DNA of 64,000 nucleotides. Origin: DASUWK01 sp036378435. GTDB lineage: Bacteria > Chloroflexota > Dormibacteria > Dormibacterales > Dormibacteraceae. The DNA lies in NCBI GenBank assembly GCA_036378435.1, contig DASUWK010000070.1, positions 1 to 64,000 on the forward strand, written 5' to 3'. Made by a program: the position numbers and the translations under genes. The notes under the pieces are model-generated. The model saw only the letters and a list, made by a program, of their open reading frames with translations. It was not told the origin of the DNA and ran no database searches. The number at the start of each line of letters is the position of its first letter. The stretch's first letter is position 1. Positions 7,799 to 17,364 of this stretch are shown here, piece by piece.

Positions 7799-9064
7799 GT
7801 GACCGCCTCTCGGTCCTTCCATATCTGGACGATCGGCTGCCAGATGAACCTGGCCGACTCGGAGAACCTGTCGCGGCGCCTGCTTGCGGCCGGTTATCGA
7901 GAGGAGCCTGAGCTCGAGCGGGCCGACGTGGCGGTGCTCAACACCTGTGTGATCCGCCAGGCCTCCGAGGACAAGGTCTACTCAAAGCTCCACGAGCTGC
8001 GCGATTGGAAGACGGCTGAGCGCACGATCGCGCTGACCGGCTGCCTGGTCGGCAAGGAAGGGGAACGCCTGCGCAAGCGATTCCCACATCTCGACCACGT
8101 GGTCGCGATAGGCGACTACGAGGCATTCGTCGCCGAGCTTGACGAGCGCTACGACTGGTCTTTAGGCGAAGCCCTCCCGGTCGCCGGGCGGACGGGGATC
8201 AGCCACTTCGTGAACGTGATCCTCGGCTGCAACCACAACTGCACGTTCTGCATCGTGCCTCAGGTTCGTGGGCGTGAGCGAAGCGTGCCGCTGGCCGATG
8301 TTGTCGCCGAATGTGCCGCCGCGGTTAGAGATGGCGCGCGCGAGGTTGTGCTGCTCGGTCAGAACGTGGACGCATACAGCGACCCGGCCGGCAGCGGCGG
8401 CCTGGCCGCTCTCGTGGCGGCCGTCGAGCGCATCGACGGCGTGCGCCGCGTCCGGTTCCTGACGTCACACCCGCGCGATCTCGAGCCGCGGCTGCTCGAC
8501 GTCATGGCCTCCAGCGGCACCGTCTGCCGCGAGCTGCAGCTGCCGATCCAGTCCGGGGACGACCGCATGCTCAAGCGCATGGCGCGCGGGTACATGACGC
8601 GCGATTACCTGGCGATCATCGAGCGCGCGCGGCGGTTGATGCCGGACCTCGGCATCGCGACCGATGTCATCGTGGGTTTCCCAGGCGAAACAGCCGAGAT
8701 GTACGAGTCGACGCGACGGCTGATGGAGGACGTCCGGTTCGACGTCGTGCACCTCGCCATGTATTCGCCGCGGCCCGGCACCTACGCCGGAGACCGGCTC
8801 GAGGATGACGTGACGCCGGACGAGAAGCGCCGGCGTCTCAACGAGCTGCTCGAGATCCAACGCGGCATCGCGGCCGAGAAGACGCAGGCCTGGGTCGGCC
8901 GCGACGTCGAGGTCCTGATCGAAGGGCGCGACGAGCTCGGGCGTCCCTACGGACGCAACCGCCAGGGCAAGCGCGTCATCTTGCAGAGGAAGAAAGCCGA
9001 GCCCGGCGAGCTCCTCCAGGGGAGGGTGCTGCAGGCGACCGCGGCACAGCTGTTGGCCGCGTGA
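7799..9064 (+). CDS. miaB: tRNA-2-methylthio-N6-dimethylallyladenosine synthase MiaB
   Basis: A radical-SAM methylthiotransferase. An N-terminal domain with three cysteines (TIGCQMN, NTCVIR, TGCL) ligates the auxiliary cluster. The radical-SAM CX3CX2C motif (CNHNCTFC) follows, with a C-terminal TRAM domain (GRDVEVLIEG onward). It acts on i6A37 of tRNAs reading UNN codons, downstream of MiaA, which is also in this window. The GTG at 7799 was chosen from the position of the first family motif; the upstream open frame overlaps spoVS and is not coding. The stop overlaps the mutS GTG. Confidence 0.93.
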   Translation: MTASRSFHIWTIGCQMNLADSENLSRRLLAAGYREEPELERADVAVLNTCVIRQASEDKVYSKLHELRDWKTAERTIALTGCLVGKEGERLRKRFPHLDHVVAIGDYEAFVAELDERYDWSLGEALPVAGRTGISHFVNVILGCNHNCTFCIVPQVRGRERSVPLADVVAECAAAVRDGAREVVLLGQNVDAYSDPAGSGGLAALVAAVERIDGVRRVRFLTSHPRDLEPRLLDVMASSGTVCRELQLPIQSGDDRMLKRMARGYMTRDYLAIIERARRLMPDLGIATDVIVGFPGETAEMYESTRRLMEDVRFDVVHLAMYSPRPGTYAGDRLEDDVTPDEKRRRLNELLEIQRGIAAEKTQAWVGRDVEVLIEGRDELGRPYGRNRQGKRVILQRKKAEPGELLQGRVLQATAAQLLAA

Positions 9065-11535
9065 CGGCTGAGACCCCGGTACTGAAGCAGTACCGCGAGG
9101 TCAAGGACCGCCACCCTGAGTCCCTCGTCCTGTTCCGTCTCGGCGACTTCTTCGAGCTCTTCTTCGAAGACGCCGAGCGCGCCGCCCCGATCCTGGGGGT
9201 GACACTCACCTCGCGCCCGCTCGGGCGCTCCGGTCGCGCCCCGATGTGCGGCGTGCCGCACCACGCGTGGCGCAGCTATGTGGGGAAGCTGCTCCGCGCC
9301 GGCCTGAGCGTCGTGATCTGCGACCAGCTCGAAGCCTCGACGGGTAAGGGGATCGTGCGCCGCGACGTGACGCGCGTGCTCACGCCGGGCACCGTGGTCG
9401 AGGACGAATATCTCGACGCGGGCGAAGCCAACTGGCTCGTCGCCGCCTGGGAAAAGGGCCGGGAGGCGGGTCTCGCCGCCTGTGATGTCTCGACGGGCGA
9501 GCTCCTGCTCTGCCAGCTGCCAAGGGAGCGCCTGCAGGCGGAGCTTGAACGCCTGCGGCCGGCCGAGCTGCTCATGCCGCCGGAGGTCGAGCTGTACCGG
9601 TTCGATCCCGAGCGCGGCAAGCATCGACTGCGGGACCGGCTCGGGATCGCGCAGCCCGCGTCGATCGGAGCCACGGAGGCGCCGCTCGCATTGGGCGCCG
9701 CGGGCGTCGTCGTCGAACACCTGGAGCGCAGCCAGGTGAGGCTCGAGCCGGGCCTCTTCCGGGTCCGCACCTACTGGCCGGGAAGCGCCATGGAGCTCGA
9801 CGCGGCCACCGTTCGGAACCTCGAACTGCCCGCGTTCGTGAAGCTGATCGACCGGACCGCCACCGCAGCGGGGCTGCGACAGCTGAGAGCCTGGCTCTCC
9901 GCGCCGCTGCGCGACGTCGAGACGATCGGCCTGCGACTGGCCGCGGTCGAAGAGCTCTCCGAGGCCGGCGCCACCCGAAGCCGCCTCCGCGATGCGATCG
10001 CTGCAGCGGGTGACCTCGAGCGGCTGCTCTCCCGCGCAGCCCAAGGCCATGCCGGCCCGCGCGGGCTGGTCGCGCTGCGCACGGCGCTGGACTCGCTGCC
10101 GGCCCTGCAAGACGCCGCGGGCGCCCTCGAATCTCTGCAGCTGCGAACGCTCGCCTCTCACCTGCGCGCCGACGGCCACCTCGCCGAGCGACTGCGCGCA
10201 GCGCTGGTCGACGAGCCGCCGGCTCGCGCTGAAGAGGGCGGCGCCATCCGCGCGGGGTTCGATCCCGAGCTGGACCGGATCCGGGAGGCTTCGCGTTCCG
10301 CTCGGGAGTGGATCGCCGAGCTCGAGTCTCGCGAAAGGGAGCGGACGGGGATTCGCTCCTTGAAGGTCGGTTTCAACCGCGTCTTCGGCTACTACATCGA
10401 GGTCGGCCACGGCTACCGCGGCGATGTTCCCGCCGACTACGTTCGCAAACAGACGCTGACCGGCGCCGAGCGCTACTTGACGCCCGAGCTGAAGGAGCGC
10501 GAGACCGTGGTCCTCAACGCGCAGCAGGACATCGTCGCGCGGGAACATGAGATCGTCCGCGAGCTGAGCGACGCCGTCGCCGGCGCTGCGGGTCCGCTGC
10601 TCGAATCGGCCCGCGCCGCCGCGGAGCTGGATGCGCTGCAGAGCCTGGCCACCGCCGCCCGGGAGCTCGACTGGCACCGGCCTGAGGTGGACGCCGGCGG
10701 GCTGCTCGAGATCGAGGCCGGCCGCCACCCGCTGGTCGAAGCGGCGCTGCCGGCCGGCAGTTTCGTTCCCAACGACCTCACTCTGGACACGGGCGGCCCG
10801 CAGGTCATCGTGCTGACGGGCCCGAACATGGCCGGCAAGTCGACCTATCTGCGGCAGGCCGCGCTGATCGTGCTCCTGGCGCAGTGCGGCAGCTTCGTGC
10901 CGGCGGGGCGGGCCAGGATCGGCGTCGCCGACCGCATCTTCACGCGCGTCGGCGCCCACGACGACCTGGTGGCCGGCATGTCGACATTCATGGTCGAGAT
11001 GGCCGAGACGGCGAACATCCTCGCGCACGCCACCGGCGCCTCGATCGTGGTCTTCGACGAGGTGGGGAGGGGCACGTCGACTTACGACGGCGTCTCGATC
11101 GCCCAGGCCGTCGTGGAGCACATCCACGATCGCGTGGGCTGCCGCACGCTCTTCGCCACCCACTACCACGAGCTGACTGCGCTGGCCGACCGGCTGCCGC
11201 GCGTGGAGAACCACCGCGTCGACGTGCTCGAGGAGGGCAGCGATGTGCGCTTTCTCCACCATGTCGTCCCGGGCGGCGCCGATCGTTCCTACGGCATCCA
11301 CGTGGCGGCTCTCGCCGGCCTGCCCACGCCGGTCGTCGCGCGCGCGCGCCAGGTGCTTGAAGAGCTCGAACGGCAGCGGCCGCTCGAGCCGCCGGAGCAG
11401 CAGCTCGGACTGCCGCTCGCGCCGGCCGCCGATCCGCTGCGCAAGGAGCTCGAAGAGCTCCAGCTCGATCACCTGAGCCCGATCGAGGCGCTTCAGAAGC
11501 TCTATGAGCTTCGCACTCGGGCTGCGAACCCGTGA
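9061..11535 (+). CDS. mutS: DNA mismatch repair protein MutS
   Basis: An 824-residue MutS1. The N-terminal mismatch-recognition domain carries LGDFFELFFEDA (Phe-x-Glu) and PMCGVPHHA. The ATPase has Walker A GPNMAGKST and a Walker B region IVVFDEVGRGTSTYDG. It recognises mismatches and recruits MutL. Its GTG start overlaps the miaB stop by four bases, and its stop overlaps the mutL start in the same way, so the three are probably translationally coupled. Confidence 0.97.
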   Translation: MTAETPVLKQYREVKDRHPESLVLFRLGDFFELFFEDAERAAPILGVTLTSRPLGRSGRAPMCGVPHHAWRSYVGKLLRAGLSVVICDQLEASTGKGIVRRDVTRVLTPGTVVEDEYLDAGEANWLVAAWEKGREAGLAACDVSTGELLLCQLPRERLQAELERLRPAELLMPPEVELYRFDPERGKHRLRDRLGIAQPASIGATEAPLALGAAGVVVEHLERSQVRLEPGLFRVRTYWPGSAMELDAATVRNLELPAFVKLIDRTATAAGLRQLRAWLSAPLRDVETIGLRLAAVEELSEAGATRSRLRDAIAAAGDLERLLSRAAQGHAGPRGLVALRTALDSLPALQDAAGALESLQLRTLASHLRADGHLAERLRAALVDEPPARAEEGGAIRAGFDPELDRIREASRSAREWIAELESRERERTGIRSLKVGFNRVFGYYIEVGHGYRGDVPADYVRKQTLTGAERYLTPELKERETVVLNAQQDIVAREHEIVRELSDAVAGAAGPLLESARAAAELDALQSLATAARELDWHRPEVDAGGLLEIEAGRHPLVEAALPAGSFVPNDLTLDTGGPQVIVLTGPNMAGKSTYLRQAALIVLLAQCGSFVPAGRARIGVADRIFTRVGAHDDLVAGMSTFMVEMAETANILAHATGASIVVFDEVGRGTSTYDGVSIAQAVVEHIHDRVGCRTLFATHYHELTALADRLPRVENHRVDVLEEGSDVRFLHHVVPGGADRSYGIHVAALAGLPTPVVARARQVLEELERQRPLEPPEQQLGLPLAPAADPLRKELEELQLDHLSPIEALQKLYELRTRAANP

Positions 11536-13181
11536 CCATCCGCCTGCTGCCGCCCGATGTGGCCAACGCGATCGCCGCCGGCGAGGTCGTCGAGCGCCCC
11601 GCCTCCGTCGTGAAGGAGCTGATCGAGAACGCACTCGACGCCGGCGCCAGGCGGATCTCGGTCGACGTGCACGGAGCCGGCCGCACCCTGATCCGCGTGG
11701 CCGACGACGGCGCCGGGATGAGCGCGGGCGAGCTGCCCCTGGCCTTTCTCCGGCACGCCACCAGCAAGCTCGCGGCACGTGAGGACCTCGATGCGATCGG
11801 CACGCTCGGCTTCCGGGGCGAGGCGCTGGCCTCGATCGCGGCAGTCTCGGACGTCGAGTGCCGCTCAGGAGCGGCGCGCTTGCGGGTGCGGGGCGGCCAG
11901 GTCGTCGAAGAGGGACCCGCGGCGCCGGCGCCCGGAACCGTCGTCGAGGTCCGGGACCTGTTCGCGTCGACGCCGGCCAGGCTCAAGTTCATGAAGAGCG
12001 ACGCCGTCGAGGGGGCGGCGTGCCTCCAGGTCGCGAGCTCGTATGCCCTGCTCTTTCCGGCCGTGCGCTTCACAGTGGCGATCGGCGAGCGCCGGTCGTT
12101 CTCGACTCCCGGCGATGGCGATGCGGCCGCGGCCGCGGCGGCCGTCCTCGGCGCCAGCGTGGGCCGGGAGCTCATCGGCGTCGCCGCCGACGGTGAGGTC
12201 GCGGTCAGCGGCCTCGTGTCGCAGCCGCGCGTTCATCGGAGCTCGCGCGAGGCGATCCTCCTGGCGGTCAACCACCGGCCGGTCAGCTCGCGGGCGCTGA
12301 CCTTCGCTCTCGAGGAGTGCTACAGAGGGCGCCTCGAACGCGGGCGGCATCCGATCGCGGTGCTCGACGTCGCCGTGCCGCTCGAGGACGTGGACGTGAA
12401 CGTCCACCCGGCCAAGCGCGAGGTCAAGTTCAAGAGCGAGGGGGCGGTCTTCTCGGCGCTGCAGCGCGCAGTTCGCGCCGCCCTGCAGGAGACGAGGCCG
12501 TACGAGATCCGGCTGGATTCGCGTGACCCGGAGCCGTGGCCGCGGGCGCCGGCCGGGCATGACGCGCCCGCCCTGCTGCTAGATGCCGTGACGGCGGTCG
12601 AGGTCGCGTCGAGCGCGCCGCTGCGGCCGCTCGGGCAAGCAGGCGACGGCTACCTGGTGGCCGAGTCACCGGAGGGTGTGCTGCTGATCGATCAGCACGC
12701 GGCGCACGAACGCGTCCTCTACAACCGGTTTCTCGCGCGGCTTCGCGGCGCCCAGGGCCTGTCGCAGCCACTGCTGGTGCCGGCCGTCGTCGATCTCGAG
12801 CCGGCCCAGGTTGCCGTCATGCGGGAGCACGACGCCTCCCTGCGCTCGGCGGGCTTCGTGGTGGAGGAATTCGGCTCTCGCCAGGCCCGCGTCGAGGCGG
12901 CGCCTGCCGAGACTCCCGCGGGCCGAGCAGGCGAAGCCTTGAGCGCGACTCTGGCGGCGCTGGCCGAAGGCCGGGGCGACGGCGCGGTGGAGGCTGCTGC
13001 GGCCTCGCTGGCCTGCCACTCCGCGGTGCGTTTCGGGGATCCGCTGGACCTGTCCGAGCAGCGCCGCCTGCTCCAGGAGCTGGAGGCGGCGCCGGAATCC
13101 GTGACCTGCCCGCACGGCCGTCCGACCAGGCTGCTGCTGGCCTGGCCGGACTTGAAGCGCCACTTCCGACGGAACTACTGA
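11532..13181 (+). CDS. mutL: DNA mismatch repair protein MutL
   Basis: The N-terminal GHKL ATPase has IAAGEVVERPASVVKELIEN, DDGAGM and LGFRGEALASI. The C-terminal domain carries endonuclease-type motifs (DQHAAHER, ACHSAV, CPHGRPT, HFRR), unlike E. coli MutL. One position departs from the consensus DQHA-x2-E-x4-E: the final Glu is Asn (DQHAAHERVLYN). Nicking activity is therefore likely but not certain. The protein is somewhat short (549 residues), with a brief linker. Confidence 0.95.
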   Translation: MTIRLLPPDVANAIAAGEVVERPASVVKELIENALDAGARRISVDVHGAGRTLIRVADDGAGMSAGELPLAFLRHATSKLAAREDLDAIGTLGFRGEALASIAAVSDVECRSGAARLRVRGGQVVEEGPAAPAPGTVVEVRDLFASTPARLKFMKSDAVEGAACLQVASSYALLFPAVRFTVAIGERRSFSTPGDGDAAAAAAAVLGASVGRELIGVAADGEVAVSGLVSQPRVHRSSREAILLAVNHRPVSSRALTFALEECYRGRLERGRHPIAVLDVAVPLEDVDVNVHPAKREVKFKSEGAVFSALQRAVRAALQETRPYEIRLDSRDPEPWPRAPAGHDAPALLLDAVTAVEVASSAPLRPLGQAGDGYLVAESPEGVLLIDQHAAHERVLYNRFLARLRGAQGLSQPLLVPAVVDLEPAQVAVMREHDASLRSAGFVVEEFGSRQARVEAAPAETPAGRAGEALSATLAALAEGRGDGAVEAAAASLACHSAVRFGDPLDLSEQRRLLQELEAAPESVTCPHGRPTRLLLAWPDLKRHFRRNY

Positions 13182-13182
13182 G

Positions 13183-13953
13183 CTACTGGAGCGCGAACAC
13201 CACGGTGACGGAGACCGTCAGCTGCTGCTGACCCGGCTGCACGGGTTGGAACTGAGCCGAGCCGGCGCTGGCGGCCAGGGGCGCGCCGCCGTAGTAGATC
13301 GGCCTCGGCGCCGTTTCCGACTCGCTGATCGAGACGATGCCCCCCAACTTCATACCGGCGGCCTCCGCGTACTGCTGGGCCCTGGTCTTGGCGTCGTGAA
13401 CGGCGGCCGCCCGAGCCGAGCCCATGAGACTGCCGGTGTCGCCGATCGAGAGGGAGATGCCGCCGAAGCTCACGTTGTTGCCTGCGGCCCTGACGGCGGC
13501 GTCGATCGTCGGGCCGATGTGAGAGATGCCGTGGATCACCGCGGAGACCGAGCTCGAAGCATTGAACTGATCGGTCTGCTCGTTGCGGTAAAGGGAGACG
13601 TAGGCCGTCTGGACGTCCTTGTCGGCAACACCCGCCGACTTGAGGGCGTCGATCAGCCTTTGCGCATCGGCGGCTTCGCCGGAGAGAGCCGCGGCCGCCG
13701 ACTCGGCGTTGACGTTGACGGCGAACGACATCGTGCCCTGGTCCGGGACCCCGAAGACATCCCCGGTTCCGACCACCGTGACGGTCGGACCGCCGGCTGC
13801 CGCGGTGGTCTGCACTGGAGCGATGGTCAGTGGGGCAGCCACCCGATGGGTCACCAGCGTCGGGGAATTGGATCGTGCGTGCTCGGCGGCAATGCCGCCG
13901 CCCACCACGGTTGCCGCGGCGGCGGCGGTCAGGAGCGGTGTGGCCAGTTTCAT
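13183..13953 (-). CDS. Exported SIMPL-domain (DUF541) protein
   Basis: An N-terminal hydrophobic signal or anchor segment (PLLTAAAAATVVGGGIAA) precedes a SIMPL/DUF541 domain (VTVVGTGDVFGVPDQGTMSF, DAKTRAQQYAEAAGMKLGGI). The family is periplasmic or surface-located and of poorly defined role. The gene converges on mutL with one base between stops and diverges from miaA. I chose the ATG at 13953 because it begins the signal peptide; longer upstream frames run into miaA. Confidence 0.85.
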   Translation of the reverse strand: MKLATPLLTAAAAATVVGGGIAAEHARSNSPTLVTHRVAAPLTIAPVQTTAAAGGPTVTVVGTGDVFGVPDQGTMSFAVNVNAESAAAALSGEAADAQRLIDALKSAGVADKDVQTAYVSLYRNEQTDQFNASSSVSAVIHGISHIGPTIDAAVRAAGNNVSFGGISLSIGDTGSLMGSARAAAVHDAKTRAQQYAEAAGMKLGGIVSISESETAPRPIYYGGAPLAASAGSAQFQPVQPGQQQLTVSVTVVFALQ

Positions 13954-13991
13954 GCCCGGACAGAACGCCCCCCACGCGACCGGGGTAACGC

Positions 13992-14885
13992 GTGAGGTCG
14001 GTCGTTGCGATCCTCGGGCCGACCGGAGTCGGGAAGACGCGCGTGGCGGCCGCCCTTGCTCGCAAGCTCGGCGGCGACGTGCTGGTCGCCGACTCGCGCC
14101 AGGTTTATCGAGATCTCGACATCGCGACGAACAAGCCACTGCCCGAGGAGACACAGGGCGTCCCGTTCCACCTCATCGACCTCGTCGATCCGCGGGACTC
14201 GTTCAACGCGCATCTGTGGGTGCAGGCCGCGCTCCGCGTCATGGACGAGCTCGAGCCCAGGGGCGTCCTGCCCGTGATCGAAGGCGGCACGGCTCTCTGG
14301 GTCGACGCGCTGCTGGACGGCCTGAGTCTCGCCGAGGTGCCTCCGCGCCCCGACCGGCGCGCGGAGCTCGAGCAGCTTGACACCGACCAGCTGGCGCAGC
14401 TGGTGCGCGACCTGGACCCGGAAGCCGCCATCGACTTCCGCAACCGGCGCCGGCTCGTCCGCGCGGTGGAGACGCTCGAGGTCGCGGGCGCACCGCTGGC
14501 GGCAGCACGGAGGCGCAATCCGCCTCCCTGGCGCGTCGTGCGGGTCGGCCTCCGCCTGCCGCTGCCCAGGCTGGACGAGCTGCTCGCCGAGCGCTCGCAC
14601 CGCCAGGTTGCGCGCGGCCTGGTCGCTGAGACTCGCGCTGCCCTCGAGCGCGGCGTGCCACCCGACGCCGCCGTGCTGACCGGCACGGGCTACGTCGAGG
14701 CGCTGGCCCACATTCGGGGCGAGCTGTCGGAGGCGGAGCTGCCGCAGGCCATGGCGGTCGCGAATCGGCAGCTCGCTCGCCGCCAGCTCCGCTGGCTGCG
14801 CCGCGATGAGCGCATCCGCTGGCTCGAAGCGGAGCCGGATCCCATGCCGGCCATCCTGGAGCACGTTCGGGCACAGCTATCCTGA
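13992..14885 (+). CDS. miaA: tRNA dimethylallyltransferase MiaA
   Basis: The P-loop GPTGVGKT is at residues 9-16. DSRQVYRDLDIATNKP and the DLVDPRDSFNAHLWVQ region are typical of MiaA, as is the late TGTGYVEALAHIRGE block. It adds a dimethylallyl group to A37 of tRNAs reading UNN codons, providing the substrate for MiaB upstream. The start is GTG, 38 bp from the divergent SIMPL gene. Confidence 0.95.
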   Translation: MRSVVAILGPTGVGKTRVAAALARKLGGDVLVADSRQVYRDLDIATNKPLPEETQGVPFHLIDLVDPRDSFNAHLWVQAALRVMDELEPRGVLPVIEGGTALWVDALLDGLSLAEVPPRPDRRAELEQLDTDQLAQLVRDLDPEAAIDFRNRRRLVRAVETLEVAGAPLAAARRRNPPPWRVVRVGLRLPLPRLDELLAERSHRQVARGLVAETRAALERGVPPDAAVLTGTGYVEALAHIRGELSEAELPQAMAVANRQLARRQLRWLRRDERIRWLEAEPDPMPAILEHVRAQLS

Positions 14886-14893
14886 TTCCGGAC

Positions 14894-16075
14894 ATGAGCT
14901 CGAACACCAGGCCGCGGCTGGCCGCTGAGCGGATGGCCCGCATTCCGCCCTACCTCTTCGCGGAGATGGACCGCCGGGTGCAGGCGAAGAAGGCCGCCGG
15001 CGTCGACGTGATCTCGCTCGCCATCGGGGATCCGGACCTGCCGACTCCAGAGCGGATCGTGCGCCGGCTTCAAGAGGCCGCCGCGGACCCGGCCAACCAC
15101 CAGTACCCGTCGTACTACGGGCTCAAGTCGCTGCGCGAGGCGATCGCCGGCTGGTATCGCGAGCGCTTCGCGGTCGACCTCGACCCCGAGACCGAGGTGC
15201 TGCCCGTGCTGGGTTCCAAGGACGGGATCAGCCATGCTCCGCTCGCGCTTCTCGGCCCTGGCGACGTGGCCCTCGCCCCCAGCCCCGGCTACACGGTCTA
15301 CGTGACGAGCGCGATCATGGCCGACGCCGACCCCGTCCTCCTGCCGCTCACGGCCGAGCGAGGCTGGCTGCCCGATTTTGACGCGATCGCCAAGGCCGAC
15401 CTGGACCGCGCGCGCATCATGTGGCTGAACTACCCGAACAATCCCACCGCCGCGGTTGCGTCAAAGGAGTTCTTCGAGACCGCGGTGAAGGTGGCCAGAG
15501 AGCACGACATCGTGCTGCTTCATGACGCGCCGTACTCGGAGATCTACTTCGGCACCGAAGGCCCGCCCAGCCTGCTCTCGATACCGGGCGGGAAGGACGT
15601 CGGAGTCGAGTTCCACTCGCTGTCGAAGACGTACAACATGACGGGCTGGCGCCTCGGCTGGCTGTGCGGTCGCGCCGACGTCATCGAGGTCGTTGCGCAG
15701 CTGAAGACGAACATGGACTCGGGAATCTTCCAGGCGATCCAGATCGCGGGCATCGAGGCTCTGACCGGCGGTGAGGCCGAAACCCGCGCCGCCTGCGAGG
15801 TCTACGCGCGCAGGCACCGCAAGGTCGCCGACGCTCTGAACGCTGCCGGGTGGGACGTCTCGCCGCCCGAGGCGACCTTCTATGTCTGGGCGCCGGTGCC
15901 GCCAGGTATGGACTCCATCGGCTTCGCGAACCTGGTGCTCGACCAGGTTGGGGTGGTGATCACGCCCGGGGTCGGTTTCGGGCCGCATGGAGAGGGCTGG
16001 TTCCGGCTGTCGGTCACCGCTCCTGAGTCGCGCCTCGACGAGGCGCTGGAGAGACTGAGTCGCCTAAGCGTCTAG
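14894..16075 (+). CDS. dapL: Class I/II aminotransferase, probable LL-diaminopimelate aminotransferase
   Basis: A PLP fold-type I enzyme of 393 residues. RIPPYLFAEMDRRV at the N-terminus is typical of the DapL group. ISLAIGDPDLPTP, NYPNNPTA and the PLP-lysine motif SLSKTYNMTGWR follow, with a conserved C-terminal Arg region (GWFRLSVTAP). DapL makes LL-diaminopimelate directly from tetrahydrodipicolinate for lysine and cell-wall synthesis. Related aspartate or alanine aminotransferases look alike, so the substrate is provisional. It ends in a one-base overlap with hflX. Confidence 0.82.
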   Translation: MSSNTRPRLAAERMARIPPYLFAEMDRRVQAKKAAGVDVISLAIGDPDLPTPERIVRRLQEAAADPANHQYPSYYGLKSLREAIAGWYRERFAVDLDPETEVLPVLGSKDGISHAPLALLGPGDVALAPSPGYTVYVTSAIMADADPVLLPLTAERGWLPDFDAIAKADLDRARIMWLNYPNNPTAAVASKEFFETAVKVAREHDIVLLHDAPYSEIYFGTEGPPSLLSIPGGKDVGVEFHSLSKTYNMTGWRLGWLCGRADVIEVVAQLKTNMDSGIFQAIQIAGIEALTGGEAETRAACEVYARRHRKVADALNAAGWDVSPPEATFYVWAPVPPGMDSIGFANLVLDQVGVVITPGVGFGPHGEGWFRLSVTAPESRLDEALERLSRLSV

Positions 16076-17364
16076 TGACGTCCGCTCCGCCCCAGGAGCG
16101 CGCCTTCCTGGTCGGAGTCCAGCTGCCTGGCACCAGCACGCTCGAGCTCGACGAGCAGATGCGCGAGCTCGCCGAGCTCTGCCGGACGGACGGCGCCGAG
16201 GTGGTCGGCAGCGACGTCCAGCGCCGGGAGGAGGTCGAGCCGGCGCTGTTCATCGGCCGGGGCAAGGTCGAGGAGCTGCGCGGCCGCCGCCAGAACCAGG
16301 AATTCGAAACGCTCGTGTGCAACGAGGACCTGAGCCCACGACAGCAGCGGAACCTCGAGAAGGAGCTCGACGTCAAAGTCGTCGACCGGGCTGAGGTGAT
16401 CCTCGACATCTTCGCCCAGCACGCCCGCAGCCGCGAGGGGCGGCTCCAGGTCGAGGCCGCGCAGCTCCACCACTGGCTCCCGCGGCTGATCGGTGCATAC
16501 GACTATCACCGGCAGGTCGGTGGCATCGGAACCCGCGGCGGCCCGGGCGAGCAGCAGATCGAGATCGAGCGGCGCCGCGTGCGCAAGCGCCTGCGCGACC
16601 TGGAGACCGAGATCGAGGACGTGCGCGCCCAGCGCGACATGCAGCGCGCCGGCCGCCGCCGTTCGGAGCACGCCACGGTCGCGATCGTCGGTTACACGAA
16701 CGCGGGCAAGTCGACGCTTCTGAACGCGCTCACCGGTGCGGGTGTCCGCGCTGAGAACCAGGTCTTCGCGACGCTCGATCCGACGACGCGGCGCACGCGC
16801 CTGCCGAGCGGCGTGGAGATCATGCTGACCGACACCGTCGGATTCATCCAGAAACTGCCGACCGACCTCGTTGCCGCGTTCCGCGCCACGCTGGAGGAGG
16901 TCACTTACGCCGATGTCGTGCTCGAGGTTCTCGATGCGTCGTCGCCGGCTCTGCCGCGACACCGCGAGACGGTCGACCAGGTGCTGACCGAGCTGGGCGC
17001 TGCCGCCAAGCCGCGGGTGATCGCGCTCAACAAGTCCGACCTCGTGGGGCCGGCGACACGCCGGCGGGCTCTTGCCGAGCTCTCAGAGCTCGGCTTCCGG
17101 CAGGCGGCCGCGGTCTCGGCGCTCGGGCGCGCCGGGCTGGAGGACCTGGTCCGGTGCATCGAGGCGGTGGTGCGGCGGGAGATGGTCGAGCTCGAGCTGC
17201 TCGTGCCTTACGGACGCGAAGAGGTGCTCGCCGAGCTGCGCGAGGTCGGTGGGATCGACCGGCTCGAGTACGAGCAGGCGGGCAACCACGTGTGGGGAAG
17301 AGCGCCGGAGCGGGTGCTGCAGCGGTTCGACGCCTACCGCAGCCCGACCGCGACTACTTCATGA
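16075..17364 (+). CDS. hflX: GTPase HflX
   Basis: The N-terminal HflX domain (ALFIGRGKVEELR, GGPGEQQIEIERRRVRKRL) is followed by the G domain with GYTNAGKSTLLNAL, DTVGFIQKLP and NKSD. HflX splits stalled or hibernating ribosomes. Its GTG start overlaps the previous stop (TAGTG). Its 3' end overlaps lexA tail-to-tail by 11 bp, with no visible terminator. Confidence 0.95.
   Translation: MTSAPPQERAFLVGVQLPGTSTLELDEQMRELAELCRTDGAEVVGSDVQRREEVEPALFIGRGKVEELRGRRQNQEFETLVCNEDLSPRQQRNLEKELDVKVVDRAEVILDIFAQHARSREGRLQVEAAQLHHWLPRLIGAYDYHRQVGGIGTRGGPGEQQIEIERRRVRKRLRDLETEIEDVRAQRDMQRAGRRRSEHATVAIVGYTNAGKSTLLNALTGAGVRAENQVFATLDPTTRRTRLPSGVEIMLTDTVGFIQKLPTDLVAAFRATLEEVTYADVVLEVLDASSPALPRHRETVDQVLTELGAAAKPRVIALNKSDLVGPATRRRALAELSELGFRQAAAVSALGRAGLEDLVRCIEAVVRREMVELELLVPYGREEVLAELREVGGIDRLEYEQAGNHVWGRAPERVLQRFDAYRSPTATTS

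Noticed and set aside
8947..11778. Very long open frame on the minus strand (943 codons) across mutS
   Set aside because: It is the mirror of mutS codons in GC-rich DNA: the product is Arg/Gly/Asp/Gln-rich without motifs, and mutS is unambiguous on the other strand. The same applies to long minus frames at 923-2566, 44469-46025 and 61555-63069.
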